Positions 1 through 8,065 of a stretch of 64,000 nucleotides of DNA are shown here, piece by piece. The position numbers were made by a program, and so were the translations under genes. The notes below the pieces were generated by a model. That model saw only the letters and a list, made by a program, of their open reading frames with translations, ran no database searches and was not told the DNA's origin. The stretch is from Halovenus halobia (GTDB lineage Archaea > Halobacteriota > Halobacteria > Halobacteriales > Haloarculaceae). Every line of letters starts with the position of its first letter. Position 1 is the first letter of the stretch. The stretch is taken from positions 1,054,001 to 1,118,000 of the forward strand of contig NZ_JBLKOA010000001.1 in assembly GCF_051414135.1 (NCBI RefSeq), in the 5' to 3' direction.

Positions 1-460
1 AGACATAGGCCTTCGAGGCGTAGTACGACGGAATACGACTACTGCCCACGTAGGAGGCAACTGACGAGACGCCGACTAACTGGCCGTGGCCCTGTTCTTC
101 GAAGAAGTTCATCGCTGCGACGGACATCGCCGTGAATCCGCGTACGTTCACGTCGATGGTGTCCCGCTCCGGTTTCCAGTCGAGGTCGATATTCTCTGGG
201 CCGACGCCAGCGTTGACAACAACGACGTCGACAGTTCCCATTTCGGCCGTCAGGTCGGTGAATGTCTCTCTGGCTGTTTCCGTATCGGCAATATCCATCT
301 CTGCGACGTAGGACCGTGTGGGGAGCGCCTCGGCAATCGTTTCCAGTTTGTCGACTGACCGGGCTGTCAGCCCAACCTCGTATCCCTCCGCCGCCAGCTT
401 TCGTGCCAGTGCCTCACCGATCCCCGAGGACGCACCGATTACTATCGCTCGCTCTGTCAT
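1..460 (-). CDS. SDR-family oxidoreductase (3' end cut by window edge)
   Basis: Partial gene reading leftward off the window; 153 codons are visible. The N-terminus carries the Rossmann NAD(P)-binding motif GASSGIG (residues 8-14), followed by an NAG motif and, near the window edge, the YYASK catalytic Tyr/Lys pair of classical short-chain dehydrogenases. The start at 460 begins MTERAIVIGASSG, directly at the first strand as is usual for this family. The substrate cannot be inferred. It is divergent from the dehalogenase-like gene, so the 158-bp gap holds both promoters. Confidence 0.9.
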   Translation of the reverse strand, partial: MTERAIVIGASSGIGEALARKLAAEGYEVGLTARSVDKLETIAEALPTRSYVAEMDIADTETARETFTDLTAEMGTVDVVVVNAGVGPENIDLDWKPERDTIDVNVRGFTAMSVAAMNFFEEQGHGQLVGVSSVASYVGSSRIPSYYASKAYV

Positions 461-618
461 TGTGGGCGCTTCGGACGGTCACCGTTTCACTCTTTTTGTC
501 CCGTCGCTATCGTTTGCATGATAGTCAGTGTTTTCGCTTCCGGCTCTCAGGCTTTCCTGCGGTAATTCATTTCTCGATTCCCCGAACAATTTTAACTCGC
601 CGCTGTGACAGGCTGTCT

Positions 619-1527
619 ATGAGCTACGTAACCACTCCCGAGGAGCGATTCGAGGACGTACCGAACTTCGACTACCCATACGAGCGTGTGCCTGTGACTG
701 ATGACGGCGCGGAGATGGCGTACGTCGATGTCGAACCAACGAGTGACGACGCCGACGAAACGTTCCTGCTGATGCACGGCGAGCCATCGTGGAGCTTCCT
801 CTACCGAAAACTCATCCCGACGCTCTCCGAGCACGGCCGCGTCATCGTGCCGGACTTGCTCGGCCTCGGCCGCTCGGACAAGTACACTGACACCGACGAC
901 TACAGCTTCGACCTGCACTACGACTCCTTCGAGACACTGCTGTTCGACGAGTTGGACCTCGAAGAGATAACCCTCGTCTGCCAGGACTGGGGCGGTATCC
1001 TCGGGCTGGCACTCGCGGGGCACAACCCCGAGCGCTTCGCTCGACTCGTCCCGATGAACACCGGCGTTCCCGACGGGACCCAGCAGATGAGCGACGATTG
1101 GCACCAGTTTGCCGACTTTGTGGATGACGTCGACGAACTCCCGATTGGCATGCTCATCCAGAACGCGACTGCGACCGACCTGCCCGACGAGGTGGTCGCT
1201 GCCTACGAAGCGCCGTTCCACACCGAGGAGTCCAAGGCCTGCGCACGGATTCTCCCGCGACTGATTCCAACGTCGCCCGATGACCCCGGCGCTGACCTGA
1301 TGGCCGCCGCCAAGGAACGACTCTCAGAGTGGGAGAAACCCGCCTTCGTCCTCTTCTCTGATTCGGACCCGATTACCGGCAACGCACGCGACCCGATGCG
1401 CGAACTGTTCCCCACCGCGAGCGAGCAGCCCGACATCTGGATCGAAGGTGCGATGCACTTCCTGCAAGAAGACGCTGGCGAGGAGATCGCCGAGGAGGTT
1501 GTCAAGTTCGTCGAACGGACCTCTTGA
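619..1527 (+). CDS. Haloalkane dehalogenase-like alpha/beta hydrolase
   Basis: 302 residues, the normal length for haloalkane dehalogenases. Visible motifs are the oxyanion region HGEPSWSF (53-60), the nucleophile elbow CQDWGG with candidate nucleophile Asp123 followed by the halide-site-type Trp124, an acid candidate Asp250 in SDSDPIT, and the base His280 in GAMHFLQED. An Asp nucleophile (not Ser) and the following Trp separate it from ordinary esterases and match the DhlA/DhmA branch. I chose ATG 619 rather than the longer open frame because the upstream 119 codons lack family similarity. Hydrolysis of a carbon-halogen bond is inferred; epoxide hydrolase activity is an alternative because that family also uses Asp. 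Confidence 0.85.
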   Translation: MSYVTTPEERFEDVPNFDYPYERVPVTDDGAEMAYVDVEPTSDDADETFLLMHGEPSWSFLYRKLIPTLSEHGRVIVPDLLGLGRSDKYTDTDDYSFDLHYDSFETLLFDELDLEEITLVCQDWGGILGLALAGHNPERFARLVPMNTGVPDGTQQMSDDWHQFADFVDDVDELPIGMLIQNATATDLPDEVVAAYEAPFHTEESKACARILPRLIPTSPDDPGADLMAAAKERLSEWEKPAFVLFSDSDPITGNARDPMRELFPTASEQPDIWIEGAMHFLQEDAGEEIAEEVVKFVERTS

Positions 1528-1576
1528 GGTTGCCGTTTCGCACACGTTCTTGACGCTCCCGCGAGTAGCGCCGAGT

Positions 1577-2629
1577 ATGTCACCGTCGTTCGACACTGAC
1601 CTACTTACTGAACTGACAGAAACCAGCGGCGTCCCCGGCTACGAGGACCGCATCCGTGACGTTGTCCGCCGCGAACTCGAACCTGAGGTCGACGAACTCC
1701 GAACCGACAACATGGGCAACGTCGTCGGCACTATCGAAGGGAGTTCCGACACTGACGTTGTCGTCGCCGCGCACATGGACGAAATCGGCTTCATGGTCCG
1801 CCATGTCACCGAGGACGGTTTCGTACAGGTCGACGCACTCGGTGGCTGGGACGCCCGCGTTCTCAAAGCCCAGCGCGTCACGGTCCACACCGACGACGGC
1901 GACCTGACAGGGCTCATCGGCTCGCCGCCGCCACACACGCTCGACGAGGAGCAACTGGCCGCCGACCCGGAGGTTGGGGATGTCCACATCGACCTTGGCC
2001 TCGACGGCGAGACTGCACAGGAGCGAGTCTCCCGTGGCGACCTCGTGACGCTCGAACAGACGACCGAACTCGTCGGCGACACGGTGACGGGCAAGGCGCT
2101 CGACGACCGGATTTGCCTGTTCAGCATCATCGAGGCGGCCCGCCGAGTTGACGACCCGGACGTGACGATTCACTTCGCCGCCACGGTGCAAGAAGAGGTC
2201 GGCATCCGCGGCGCGCAGGCGCTTGGCTTCGACCTCGACCCGGACCTCGCCATCGCACTAGACGTGACCGTGGCCAACGATGTGCCCGGCTTCGAGCCCG
2301 GTGACCACGTCACCGAACTCGGCGAGGGAACGGCAATCAAGCTCAAAGACTCCAGTGTCATCACCAGTCCGAAGGTCAACAACCGACTGGAAAGCGTTGC
2401 CGAGGCTGAAGAGATCGAGTACCAACTCGAAGTCCTGCCAGCCGGCGGCACCGACACAGCAGGCTTCCAGCGCTTTGGCGGCGCAACGCCGGTCGGTGCC
2501 ATTTCGATTCCGACGCGATATCTTCACACCGTCACCGAGAGCGCTCACGTCGAGGATGTCGAGGCGACTATCGACTTGCTTGCGGCGTTTCTCGAAGACG
2601 AAGTTGGCGGCGAGGATTACACACTGTGA
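1577..2629 (+). CDS. M42-family metallopeptidase (tetrahedral aminopeptidase type)
   Basis: 350 residues. Co-catalytic metal ligands are visible in order: His66 in AAHMDE, Asp176/177 in GKALDDR, catalytic Glu206 and ligand Glu207 in VQEEVG, Asp229 in ALDV, and His317 in RYLHTV. This is the full M42 set (M20/M25/M42 clan), whose members form large tetrahedral aminopeptidase shells in archaeal cytoplasm and trim peptides after the proteasome. The start MSPSFDTDLL at 1577 gives the usual family length; the frame is open further upstream into the preceding gene, but that part shows no similarity. It lies 49 bp after the dehalogenase-like gene on the same strand. Confidence 0.93.
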   Translation: MSPSFDTDLLTELTETSGVPGYEDRIRDVVRRELEPEVDELRTDNMGNVVGTIEGSSDTDVVVAAHMDEIGFMVRHVTEDGFVQVDALGGWDARVLKAQRVTVHTDDGDLTGLIGSPPPHTLDEEQLAADPEVGDVHIDLGLDGETAQERVSRGDLVTLEQTTELVGDTVTGKALDDRICLFSIIEAARRVDDPDVTIHFAATVQEEVGIRGAQALGFDLDPDLAIALDVTVANDVPGFEPGDHVTELGEGTAIKLKDSSVITSPKVNNRLESVAEAEEIEYQLEVLPAGGTDTAGFQRFGGATPVGAISIPTRYLHTVTESAHVEDVEATIDLLAAFLEDEVGGEDYTL

Positions 2630-2659
2630 GCAACACCAGACGGGAAAGAGAGGGCGGAA

Positions 2660-3817
2660 TCAGCCCTCGTAGCCGGCGTACTCCATCAGGTCGGCGAAGA
2701 TATCGGTATCCATGACGCTCTCGTAGACGATGCCGCCGAGCATGCCGCCGGGGTAGGTCTGGCCGTTCATGACGTGGTTGACCTTGTGACAGTGCATCAG
2801 GTAGATTCCGGGGTCGACCGTCGCGTCGAACTCGAGGGTGTGTCGCTGTCCGGGTGCGATGTTCGTCACATCCTGTTCGTGGACGGCAGCGTTGGGAATC
2901 TGTGCACCGTCTTCCTCGACGACCCGGAAGCGGTGGTTGTGGATGTGCATCGGATGGCTCATGTAGCCCGCATTGACCATGTGAACCCGGACGGTATCGC
3001 CCTGTTGGACGATAATCGGCGAGCCCTGCTCTGGGTGGAGCGTCCGGGGAGCAGATTTGCCGTTAATCGTGAAGATGTCTGGCTGGCGGTTTCGCGGGTC
3101 GTAGCTAACATCCTCGCCGGCGAACTGTCGGGGGAGCCGGGAGTCCCAGTCCCGCAGCGTCATGAAGTACTCCTTGTCTGCCGGTTCGTACCCTTTCGGG
3201 TCGACCCGCAGGATTCCGTACATCCCCATCTCCATGTGGCGGTGGGTCTGGTAGTGACAGTGATACAGGTGCGTTCCGGGCACGTTGGCTGGGATTTCGT
3301 AGGTGTGTTTCTCGCCGGGTTGGACCGTGATTCCGGTCGTGGTCGGCACGCCGTCGTTTTTCCACGTCTTGGTCACTCCGTGGAAGTGAATCGTGTGCGG
3401 CATCTGGCCCTCGGTGAGGTCGAGGGTGACCTCCATGTCCTCGCCCTCGGTCGTCCGCAGGATTGGCCCGGGGACACTTGGCGGGCCGTCGTCGGCGCTG
3501 AACGCCCAGACCTGGGGGAGTTCGACGGGACCGCCCATCGTCTCCAGTGGATGGACGTCGTGTCTGGCTGGCTGGGACTGAATCGTGACCTGATTGCCCT
3601 GCTCGTCGACGTTGACGACCTCTGGGGGGCTGGTCGTCGGGAGGTCTTGGGCCGGTGACCCGTTGTTTTGGGTCCGTGGCTGGTTGGTCTCGGCGGGGGT
3701 ACTGCTGTCTCCGAGTGACGTACAGCCTGCAAGTCCGAGAATACTAGCAGTGCCGGTCGCTTTCACAAAATCACGTCGCGACAAACCGTCGCCGGGGGCG
3801 CCAATTGGGTTCGACAT
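2660..3817 (-). CDS. Tat-exported two-domain multicopper oxidase lipoprotein
   Basis: 385 residues. The N-terminus has a twin-arginine signal SRRDFVKA (Arg14-Arg15) and a lipobox LAGC with Cys32, so the folded copper enzyme is probably exported and lipid-anchored. Two cupredoxin domains follow. Domain 1 has HFHG and HCHYQTHRHMEMGM, which supplies Cys, His and an axial Met for a type-1 copper. Domain 2 has HPMHIHNH and HCHKVNH for trinuclear-cluster and type-1 ligands. Laccase-like oxidation of phenols or metals with O2 reduction is known for the family; the substrate here is unknown. It is shorter than the three-domain haloarchaeal laccase. It converges with the M42 gene. Confidence 0.9.
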   Translation of the reverse strand: MSNPIGAPGDGLSRRDFVKATGTASILGLAGCTSLGDSSTPAETNQPRTQNNGSPAQDLPTTSPPEVVNVDEQGNQVTIQSQPARHDVHPLETMGGPVELPQVWAFSADDGPPSVPGPILRTTEGEDMEVTLDLTEGQMPHTIHFHGVTKTWKNDGVPTTTGITVQPGEKHTYEIPANVPGTHLYHCHYQTHRHMEMGMYGILRVDPKGYEPADKEYFMTLRDWDSRLPRQFAGEDVSYDPRNRQPDIFTINGKSAPRTLHPEQGSPIIVQQGDTVRVHMVNAGYMSHPMHIHNHRFRVVEEDGAQIPNAAVHEQDVTNIAPGQRHTLEFDATVDPGIYLMHCHKVNHVMNGQTYPGGMLGGIVYESVMDTDIFADLMEYAGYEG

Positions 3818-3840
3818 TACGATTGGCGCTACTTGCCGGT

Positions 3841-3850
3841 CGGATAAAGG
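3841..3850 (-). promoter_or_regulatory. TATA element of the multicopper oxidase
   Basis: On the minus strand the sequence reads CCTTTATCC, centred about 28 bp before the ATG at 3817. This is the spacing of a leaderless archaeal promoter. No ribosome-binding site is visible in the short gap. Confidence 0.5.
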
Positions 3851-3913
3851 ACACTCTCACGTTGCAACTCGGTGGGATGGGTTCTACACTTCTGGGAACG
3901 TTCTCGCCCTGTC

Positions 3914-4402
3914 TCACATCGCGAAGACGTTCCCACACTCGGTACAGGTGAACTCGAAGCGGCCCTCGTCGTTGATGGATGTCCCGTGTGGGAGCTCTTC
4001 TTCACACTCCTGGCAGACAATCATCGATTCGAGTTCTTCCCAGTCGTGTTGTGAGGTGGGTGCGCCCAGTGCCCAGCCGACAACCTCGTTGTCCTCCGCT
4101 TCTTTGGCATAGCCAGTCTGGAATTCGCCGGGCTCGAAGCGAATGACCTCCCCCTCGTCGACGGTCACTTCCTCGCGGTCTTTCCCAACCTCGAAGATAG
4201 CTGTCCCTGATTCGACGTAGAAGACCTCTTCTTGGTCGTGGTGTGTGTGCAGGCCGCCAGAGAAAGAGTCCCCCGGGCCGAGTTCGAAGTAGTTCATCGC
4301 GAAGTGCTCGGTACCCAGCGCGTCCGACACCGGACGGCGGATATCGTGGACCTGCAGTGGATTAACCTCGTTACGCACGTCGTCGATTGTGACTTTCTCC
4401 AT
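3914..4402 (-). CDS. Cupin protein with C-terminal zinc ribbon
   Basis: 162 residues. The cupin motif GGLHTHHDQEEVFYVESG gives metal-ligand candidates His52, His54 and Glu58; the second cupin motif has Gln where a third His is usual (PGEFQTGY). After the barrel, a zinc ribbon is formed by Cys130-x2-Cys133 and Cys153-x2-Cys156. A good Shine-Dalgarno complement (GAGGAG) sits 5 nt before the ATG, unusual in this otherwise leaderless neighbourhood. The fusion suggests a small regulatory or sensing protein; no catalytic activity can be assigned. Confidence 0.8.
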   Translation of the reverse strand: MEKVTIDDVRNEVNPLQVHDIRRPVSDALGTEHFAMNYFELGPGDSFSGGLHTHHDQEEVFYVESGTAIFEVGKDREEVTVDEGEVIRFEPGEFQTGYAKEAEDNEVVGWALGAPTSQHDWEELESMIVCQECEEELPHGTSINDEGRFEFTCTECGNVFAM

Positions 4403-4522
4403 ACCGGCTCCTCTAAGCGAATCGAGTTAATGGTGTCGGCTCTTAGGTGCAGAATTGTTAACGATTCCTCTCTTTTCGTCTGTTCTGTCCTACGTTGGAA
4501 ATACTGGCGCCCAGCCGTGGGG

Positions 4523-5056
4523 TTAGCCGAAGTGTTCTTCGTAGAGGTCCTGTGCGTGTTCGATAGCGTCCATCGCGGCCTGTTTGTCTTCCCAGCCCTG
4601 TGTCTCGACTTCTTTGCCTTCTTCGAGGTTCTTGTACGTCTTGAAGAACTCGTCAATCTCGTCGAGCGTCTGCTGTGGAATGTCTTCCAGGTCCTGGATG
4701 TGGTCGTAGCGCGGGTCCTCGATTGGCACCGCGATGACCTTGTCGTCCTGCTCGCCGTCGTCGTCCATCTTCATCATCGCGACCGGACGGGCCTCGATGA
4801 CGCAGCCAGGGAACGTCTGGTCCTCGACGAGCACGAGCACGTCGAAGGGGTCCTCGTCGTCGTAGTACGACTGCGGGATGAAGCCGTAGTCGCTCGGATA
4901 GTGGACGTTCGAGTGCAGCACGCGGTCCAGCATCACGCCCGGAATATCTTTGTCGTATTCGTACTTGTTGCGCTCGCCTTTGAGACATTCAACGACTGCG
5001 TAGATCTCTTCTGGCGGGTTCGGTCCGGTTTCTAGGTCTTCCCAGAGATTTGCCAT
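4523..5056 (-). CDS. ppa: Inorganic pyrophosphatase (soluble, family I)
   Basis: 177 residues from the start MANLWEDLE. The family I signature D-x-D-P-x-D is present as DEDPFD (67-72), together with the GERNKYEYDKD substrate-binding stretch and YPSDYGFIP. The enzyme hydrolyses pyrophosphate from biosynthetic reactions with Mg2+. Two adjacent ATGs at 5059 and 5056 and a longer frame to 5083 are possible; 5056 gives the standard haloarchaeal N-terminus. A leaderless promoter is plausible, with a BRE/TATA-like CGAAAG...TTTTTGG about 25-35 bp upstream. Confidence 0.95.
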   Translation of the reverse strand: MANLWEDLETGPNPPEEIYAVVECLKGERNKYEYDKDIPGVMLDRVLHSNVHYPSDYGFIPQSYYDDEDPFDVLVLVEDQTFPGCVIEARPVAMMKMDDDGEQDDKVIAVPIEDPRYDHIQDLEDIPQQTLDEIDEFFKTYKNLEEGKEVETQGWEDKQAAMDAIEHAQDLYEEHFG

Positions 5057-5175
5057 CATTATCGTATCTGATTTTTTGGCCAAAAACTACTTTCGGTCTA
5101 TCTCCCTACCGTCGCAGTAGGCACAGCGTTCGGGTCAGCGCTCTCCCCCGAGAGGAACATGTACGATTCCGGGTA

Positions 5176-5191
5176 GTTACACCGGTGTAAC
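5176..5191. promoter_or_regulatory. 16-bp perfect palindrome between ppa and padR-like gene
   Basis: GTTACACCGGTGTAAC is a perfect 16-bp inverted repeat. It lies 117 bp from the ppa start and 83 bp before the PadR start, in a divergent intergenic region of 214 bp. Its symmetry and position suit a dimeric winged-helix operator; binding by the adjacent PadR protein is an inference. Confidence 0.55.
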
Positions 5192-5273
5192 CGCCTCCCG
5201 TATGTCGGTTTTCTCGTGACAACGATAATAGGAATTAACAAGCGTTAAGTAGATAGATGACATTCAATCAAGT

Positions 5274-5633
5274 ATGTCAGAGGCACAAGCAGTTCCTGAC
5301 ACGCCAGGTATCGCACGCGAACTCACGGCATTCCAGCAGAACATCCTGACGATTCTCGCCGAAGAACCACGGTACGGTCTTGCGATTAAGCGGGAGCTGG
5401 AAACCTACTACGACTCGGAAGTAAACCACGGTCGACTCTACCCGAACCTCGACGAACTCGTCGACATGGACCTCGTCGAAAAGAGTGAACTCGACAAACG
5501 AACGAACCAGTACGCACTGACTGACGACGGCTATCAGGCTGTCCTCGACCAGCTCGACTGGACGTTCGGCAAGATCATCACCAACGAAGACCGCAAGGCA
5601 GACGTCGAATCGCTCGTCAGCGACGCTGAATAA
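5274..5633 (+). CDS. PadR-family transcriptional regulator
   Basis: 119 residues. The central part ILTILAEEPRYGLAIKREL with HGRLYPNLDELVDMDLVEK and RTNQYALTDDGY is the PadR winged helix: recognition region followed by the wing and a short C-terminal helix for dimerisation. PadR proteins are usually repressors of stress or efflux genes. A TATA-like TTAAGTA lies about 25-31 bp upstream of the ATG, indicating a leaderless message. Its last 17 bp overlap the end of the convergent gene at 5617, so the two transcripts run into each other. Confidence 0.9.
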   Translation: MSEAQAVPDTPGIARELTAFQQNILTILAEEPRYGLAIKRELETYYDSEVNHGRLYPNLDELVDMDLVEKSELDKRTNQYALTDDGYQAVLDQLDWTFGKIITNEDRKADVESLVSDAE

Positions 5634-6192
5634 CGTCCTCGACGAGCGCGACCGACTCTTCGACGACCGCTTTCTGGTCGTCGGTCGGCCACACATTTCT
5701 CGGATAATACTCTTCCAGAAACTCCGCGAGCTCCGCCTCTGTAGCCTGCTCGATGGGCTTCGCGTAGTGGTTACTCATGAACTCGGCGAGCGCCTGCGCG
5801 TTGGCAGCGTGGGTGCTGTCGTACTCTGCTTCGACATCCTCGACGATGGCCTCGTTGTGCTCGCGTACTTCCTCCCAATCGTCGGGGTCGCCCGCCCCGG
5901 AGAGTGGCCGCTCGACGCCGCGGTCGATGTCGTCGATCCGCTCTGGATAGACAGTGCCATCCTCGACCCACTCCTCGGGGTGGACCACGAGTGTGTCGTC
6001 TTCATCTCGAATCCGGGCGATGTAGTCGTGGTCGGCGAGCAGGTCCGCGCGCGCCTCGCGGTAGGCGGCGGCTTCGTCTTCGTCGATTGCGTCTCGGGCC
6101 AGTCGCGTCAGTCGCTCGGCTTCGTCGACAACCCCATCTGGGAGGGGGTAGTCGTCGCTCTCAGTCTCAGACTCGTCGGTGTGTTTAGCCAT
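5617..6192 (-). CDS. Conserved haloarchaeal protein coupled to RNase HI
   Basis: 191 residues, strongly acidic and largely helical. No catalytic motif is recognised; the middle holds IARIRDEDDTLVVHPEEW, reminiscent of a small nucleic-acid or protein-binding module. It begins 8 bp inside the end of the RNase HI gene, so the two are translationally coupled. From recall, this pairing with rnhA is common in haloarchaea, which suggests a role in RNA-DNA hybrid processing, but function is unknown. Confidence 0.75.
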   Translation of the reverse strand: MAKHTDESETESDDYPLPDGVVDEAERLTRLARDAIDEDEAAAYREARADLLADHDYIARIRDEDDTLVVHPEEWVEDGTVYPERIDDIDRGVERPLSGAGDPDDWEEVREHNEAIVEDVEAEYDSTHAANAQALAEFMSNHYAKPIEQATEAELAEFLEEYYPRNVWPTDDQKAVVEESVALVEDVIQRR

Positions 6193-6781
6193 CCTCGAAC
6201 GCCTCGTTTGCCAGTTTGTCGGCTCGCTCGTTTATGTCTCGCGGTACGTGCGAAATCGACCACTCCGAAAACGCTGTCAACAGCTCTCGCACCCGGACGC
6301 GGTACTCCCGCAGGTCGGGGTCATTGGTATCGTACTCGCCGCGGACCTGCTTGACGATGAGTTCGGAGTCGCCGCGAATCTCGACCTCCTCGAAGTCGTA
6401 CTCGGCGGCCAGTTCTAACCCCTTGAGCAGTGCTTCGTACTCGGCGGCATTGTTGGTCATTCGTCCGACCCGCTCGCCGCCCTCGGTCACGATGCCGCCG
6501 TCAGTGACGATGACCCATCCGACTGCGGCCTCGCCGGGATTCCCTCGGCAGGCCCCATCGAAGTAGACGTGCGCGCGCCCGCCGCTGCTCCCTTCGAGTA
6601 GCGCCTGTAGTCGCCCCGGATTCCCGCCCTGAATGACGACCTTGTTGTCGTAGGCGACCGCTGTCGCGCCTTCGTAGCTTGCGCGCCAGCGCTCGTGGTC
6701 CGTATTCCCCGCAGATACGTCGACACCCGCGGATTCCAGTCGGTCGCGGGCCTGCTCGACATCGCAGTTCAGTACTGGCAT
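6185..6781 (-). CDS. rnhA: Ribonuclease HI
   Basis: 198 residues. A roughly 65-residue N-terminal region with haloarchaeal character precedes the RNase H fold. The four metal-binding carboxylates are visible: Asp75 in VYFDGAC, Glu114 in NNAAEYEAL, Asp138 in RGDSELIV and Asp188 in NERADKLANEA. The enzyme degrades the RNA strand of RNA-DNA hybrids (primers, R-loops). The downstream partner overlaps it by 8 bp. The ATG at 6781 begins MPVLNCDVEQ, the natural N-terminus of haloarchaeal homologues. Confidence 0.95.
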   Translation of the reverse strand: MPVLNCDVEQARDRLESAGVDVSAGNTDHERWRASYEGATAVAYDNKVVIQGGNPGRLQALLEGSSGGRAHVYFDGACRGNPGEAAVGWVIVTDGGIVTEGGERVGRMTNNAAEYEALLKGLELAAEYDFEEVEIRGDSELIVKQVRGEYDTNDPDLREYRVRVRELLTAFSEWSISHVPRDINERADKLANEAFEDG

Positions 6782-6907
6782 CTACCAGCAATCGAGGTCC
6801 CAACGGGATTATCCGTTTCGGGTTGGCGAACAGACCCGGAACAATTCACCGGTTTATTCTGTGTTTCAATTCCGACCGAGGGATAACCACAAAATACTTG
6901 CCAAGGG

Positions 6908-6913
6908 TTTAAG
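6908..6913 (+). promoter_or_regulatory. TATA element of tfb
   Basis: TTTAAG lies 30 bp before the ATG at 6943, in the spacing for leaderless transcription. The AT-rich segment TACTATAAAAATG between it and the start could serve as the initiation region or a second TATA. Confidence 0.5.
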
Positions 6914-6942
6914 TGCGTGTATCTTACTACTATAAAAATGCG

Positions 6943-7908
6943 ATGACACGGTCTAGCCGCCAGCGGGAGCGCGAGCGCGAGTCTACAAGTAACAAAGAAC
7001 AGGAGGAGGGGGTCCGCGAGTGTTCGGAGTGTGGGTCAGACAGCCTGATCAAAAGCTCCGACCGGGGCGAACTCATCTGTGACGACTGCGGTCTGGTCGT
7101 CGAGGAGGGGAACATCGACCCTGGTCCGGAGTGGCGTGCGTTCAACCATCAGGAACGCCAGGAGAAGTCTCGTGTCGGTGCGCCGACGACACAGACGATG
7201 CACGACAAGGGGCTGACAACCACTATCGACTGGAAAGATAAGGACGCTTACGGGCGCTCGATCTCCTCCAAAAAGCGAAGCCAGATGCATCGGCTTCGCA
7301 AGTGGCAGGAGCGTATCCGGACGAAAGACGCGGGCGAGCGAAATCTGCAGTTCGCCCTGTCTGAGATCGACCGGATGGCAAGCGCACTGGGTGTGCCACG
7401 CTCGGTTCGGGAGGTTGCAAGTGTGATCTACCGACGGGCACTCAACGAAGACCTCATTCGGGGGCGTTCGATTGAAGGGGTCGCGACGAGTGCGCTGTAC
7501 GCCGCCTGTCGAAAAGAGGGAATCCCACGGAGTCTCGAAGAGATTTCGGAGGTCTCCCGGGTCGAACGGAAAGAGATCGGCCGTACCTATCGGTACATCT
7601 CACAGGAACTCGGCCTGGAGATGGAGCCTGTCGACCCGAAAAAGTACGTTCCGCGCTTTTGCTCGGAACTCGAACTGTCGGAGGAAGTACAGACAAAGGC
7701 AAACGAAATCATCGAAACGACAGCCGAAAAGGGGCTGCTCTCGGGCAAATCCCCGACCGGCTACGCTGCGGCTGCAATCTACGCTGCGTCACTGCTCTGC
7801 AACGAGAAAAAGACACAGCGCGAGGTTGCGGACGTGGCACAGGTAACCGAAGTCACGATCCGCAACCGGTATCAGGAGCAGATCGAGGCAATGGGCATCC
7901 ACAGCTAA
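6943..7908 (+). CDS. tfb: Transcription initiation factor TFB
   Basis: 321 residues. After an Arg/Glu-rich N-terminus, a zinc ribbon CSECGSD...CDDCG is followed by the B-finger region (EWRAFNHQERQEKSRVGAP) and two cyclin-like repeats, the second containing SGKSPTGYAAAAIYAAS. TFB bridges TBP/TATA and RNA polymerase; haloarchaea carry several TFB paralogues used for global regulation. I preferred ATG 6943 to GTG 6913 because it gives the standard MTRSxRQRERE start. A T-rich tract directly after the stop (GTTTTTATC) is a likely terminator. Confidence 0.96.
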   Translation: MTRSSRQRERERESTSNKEQEEGVRECSECGSDSLIKSSDRGELICDDCGLVVEEGNIDPGPEWRAFNHQERQEKSRVGAPTTQTMHDKGLTTTIDWKDKDAYGRSISSKKRSQMHRLRKWQERIRTKDAGERNLQFALSEIDRMASALGVPRSVREVASVIYRRALNEDLIRGRSIEGVATSALYAACRKEGIPRSLEEISEVSRVERKEIGRTYRYISQELGLEMEPVDPKKYVPRFCSELELSEEVQTKANEIIETTAEKGLLSGKSPTGYAAAAIYAASLLCNEKKTQREVADVAQVTEVTIRNRYQEQIEAMGIHS

Positions 7909-7978
7909 CGTTTTTATCCGATCGCCGGACCAGCGCGTCGTATGCGCTGAGTTGTGCTCCGGCGCGGTTTGCGGTTGT

Positions 7979-8010
7979 GTGACCCACCGCGTCGGGGGCC
8001 TTCGGGTCAC
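7979..8010. terminator. Inverted repeat between tfb and nreA
   Basis: GTGACCC at 7979-7985 and GGGTCAC at 8004-8010 form a perfect 7-bp stem with an 18-nt loop, 71 bp after the tfb stop and 56 bp before the nreA start. No T-run follows, so it may instead be an operator or leader structure. Confidence 0.35.
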
Positions 8011-8065
8011 CTGTTCGCAACCCTGACAGACACATTGATACCCACCTGTGCCCAACAGCCAGTCA

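Noticed and set aside
262..618. N-terminal extension of the dehalogenase frame
   Set aside because: The extra 119 codons are antisense to the SDR start and promoter and show no family motifs; ATG 619 fits the family.
592..1221. Long minus-strand open frame in the dehalogenase gene
   Set aside because: High-GC mirror frame over a motif-rich plus-strand gene.
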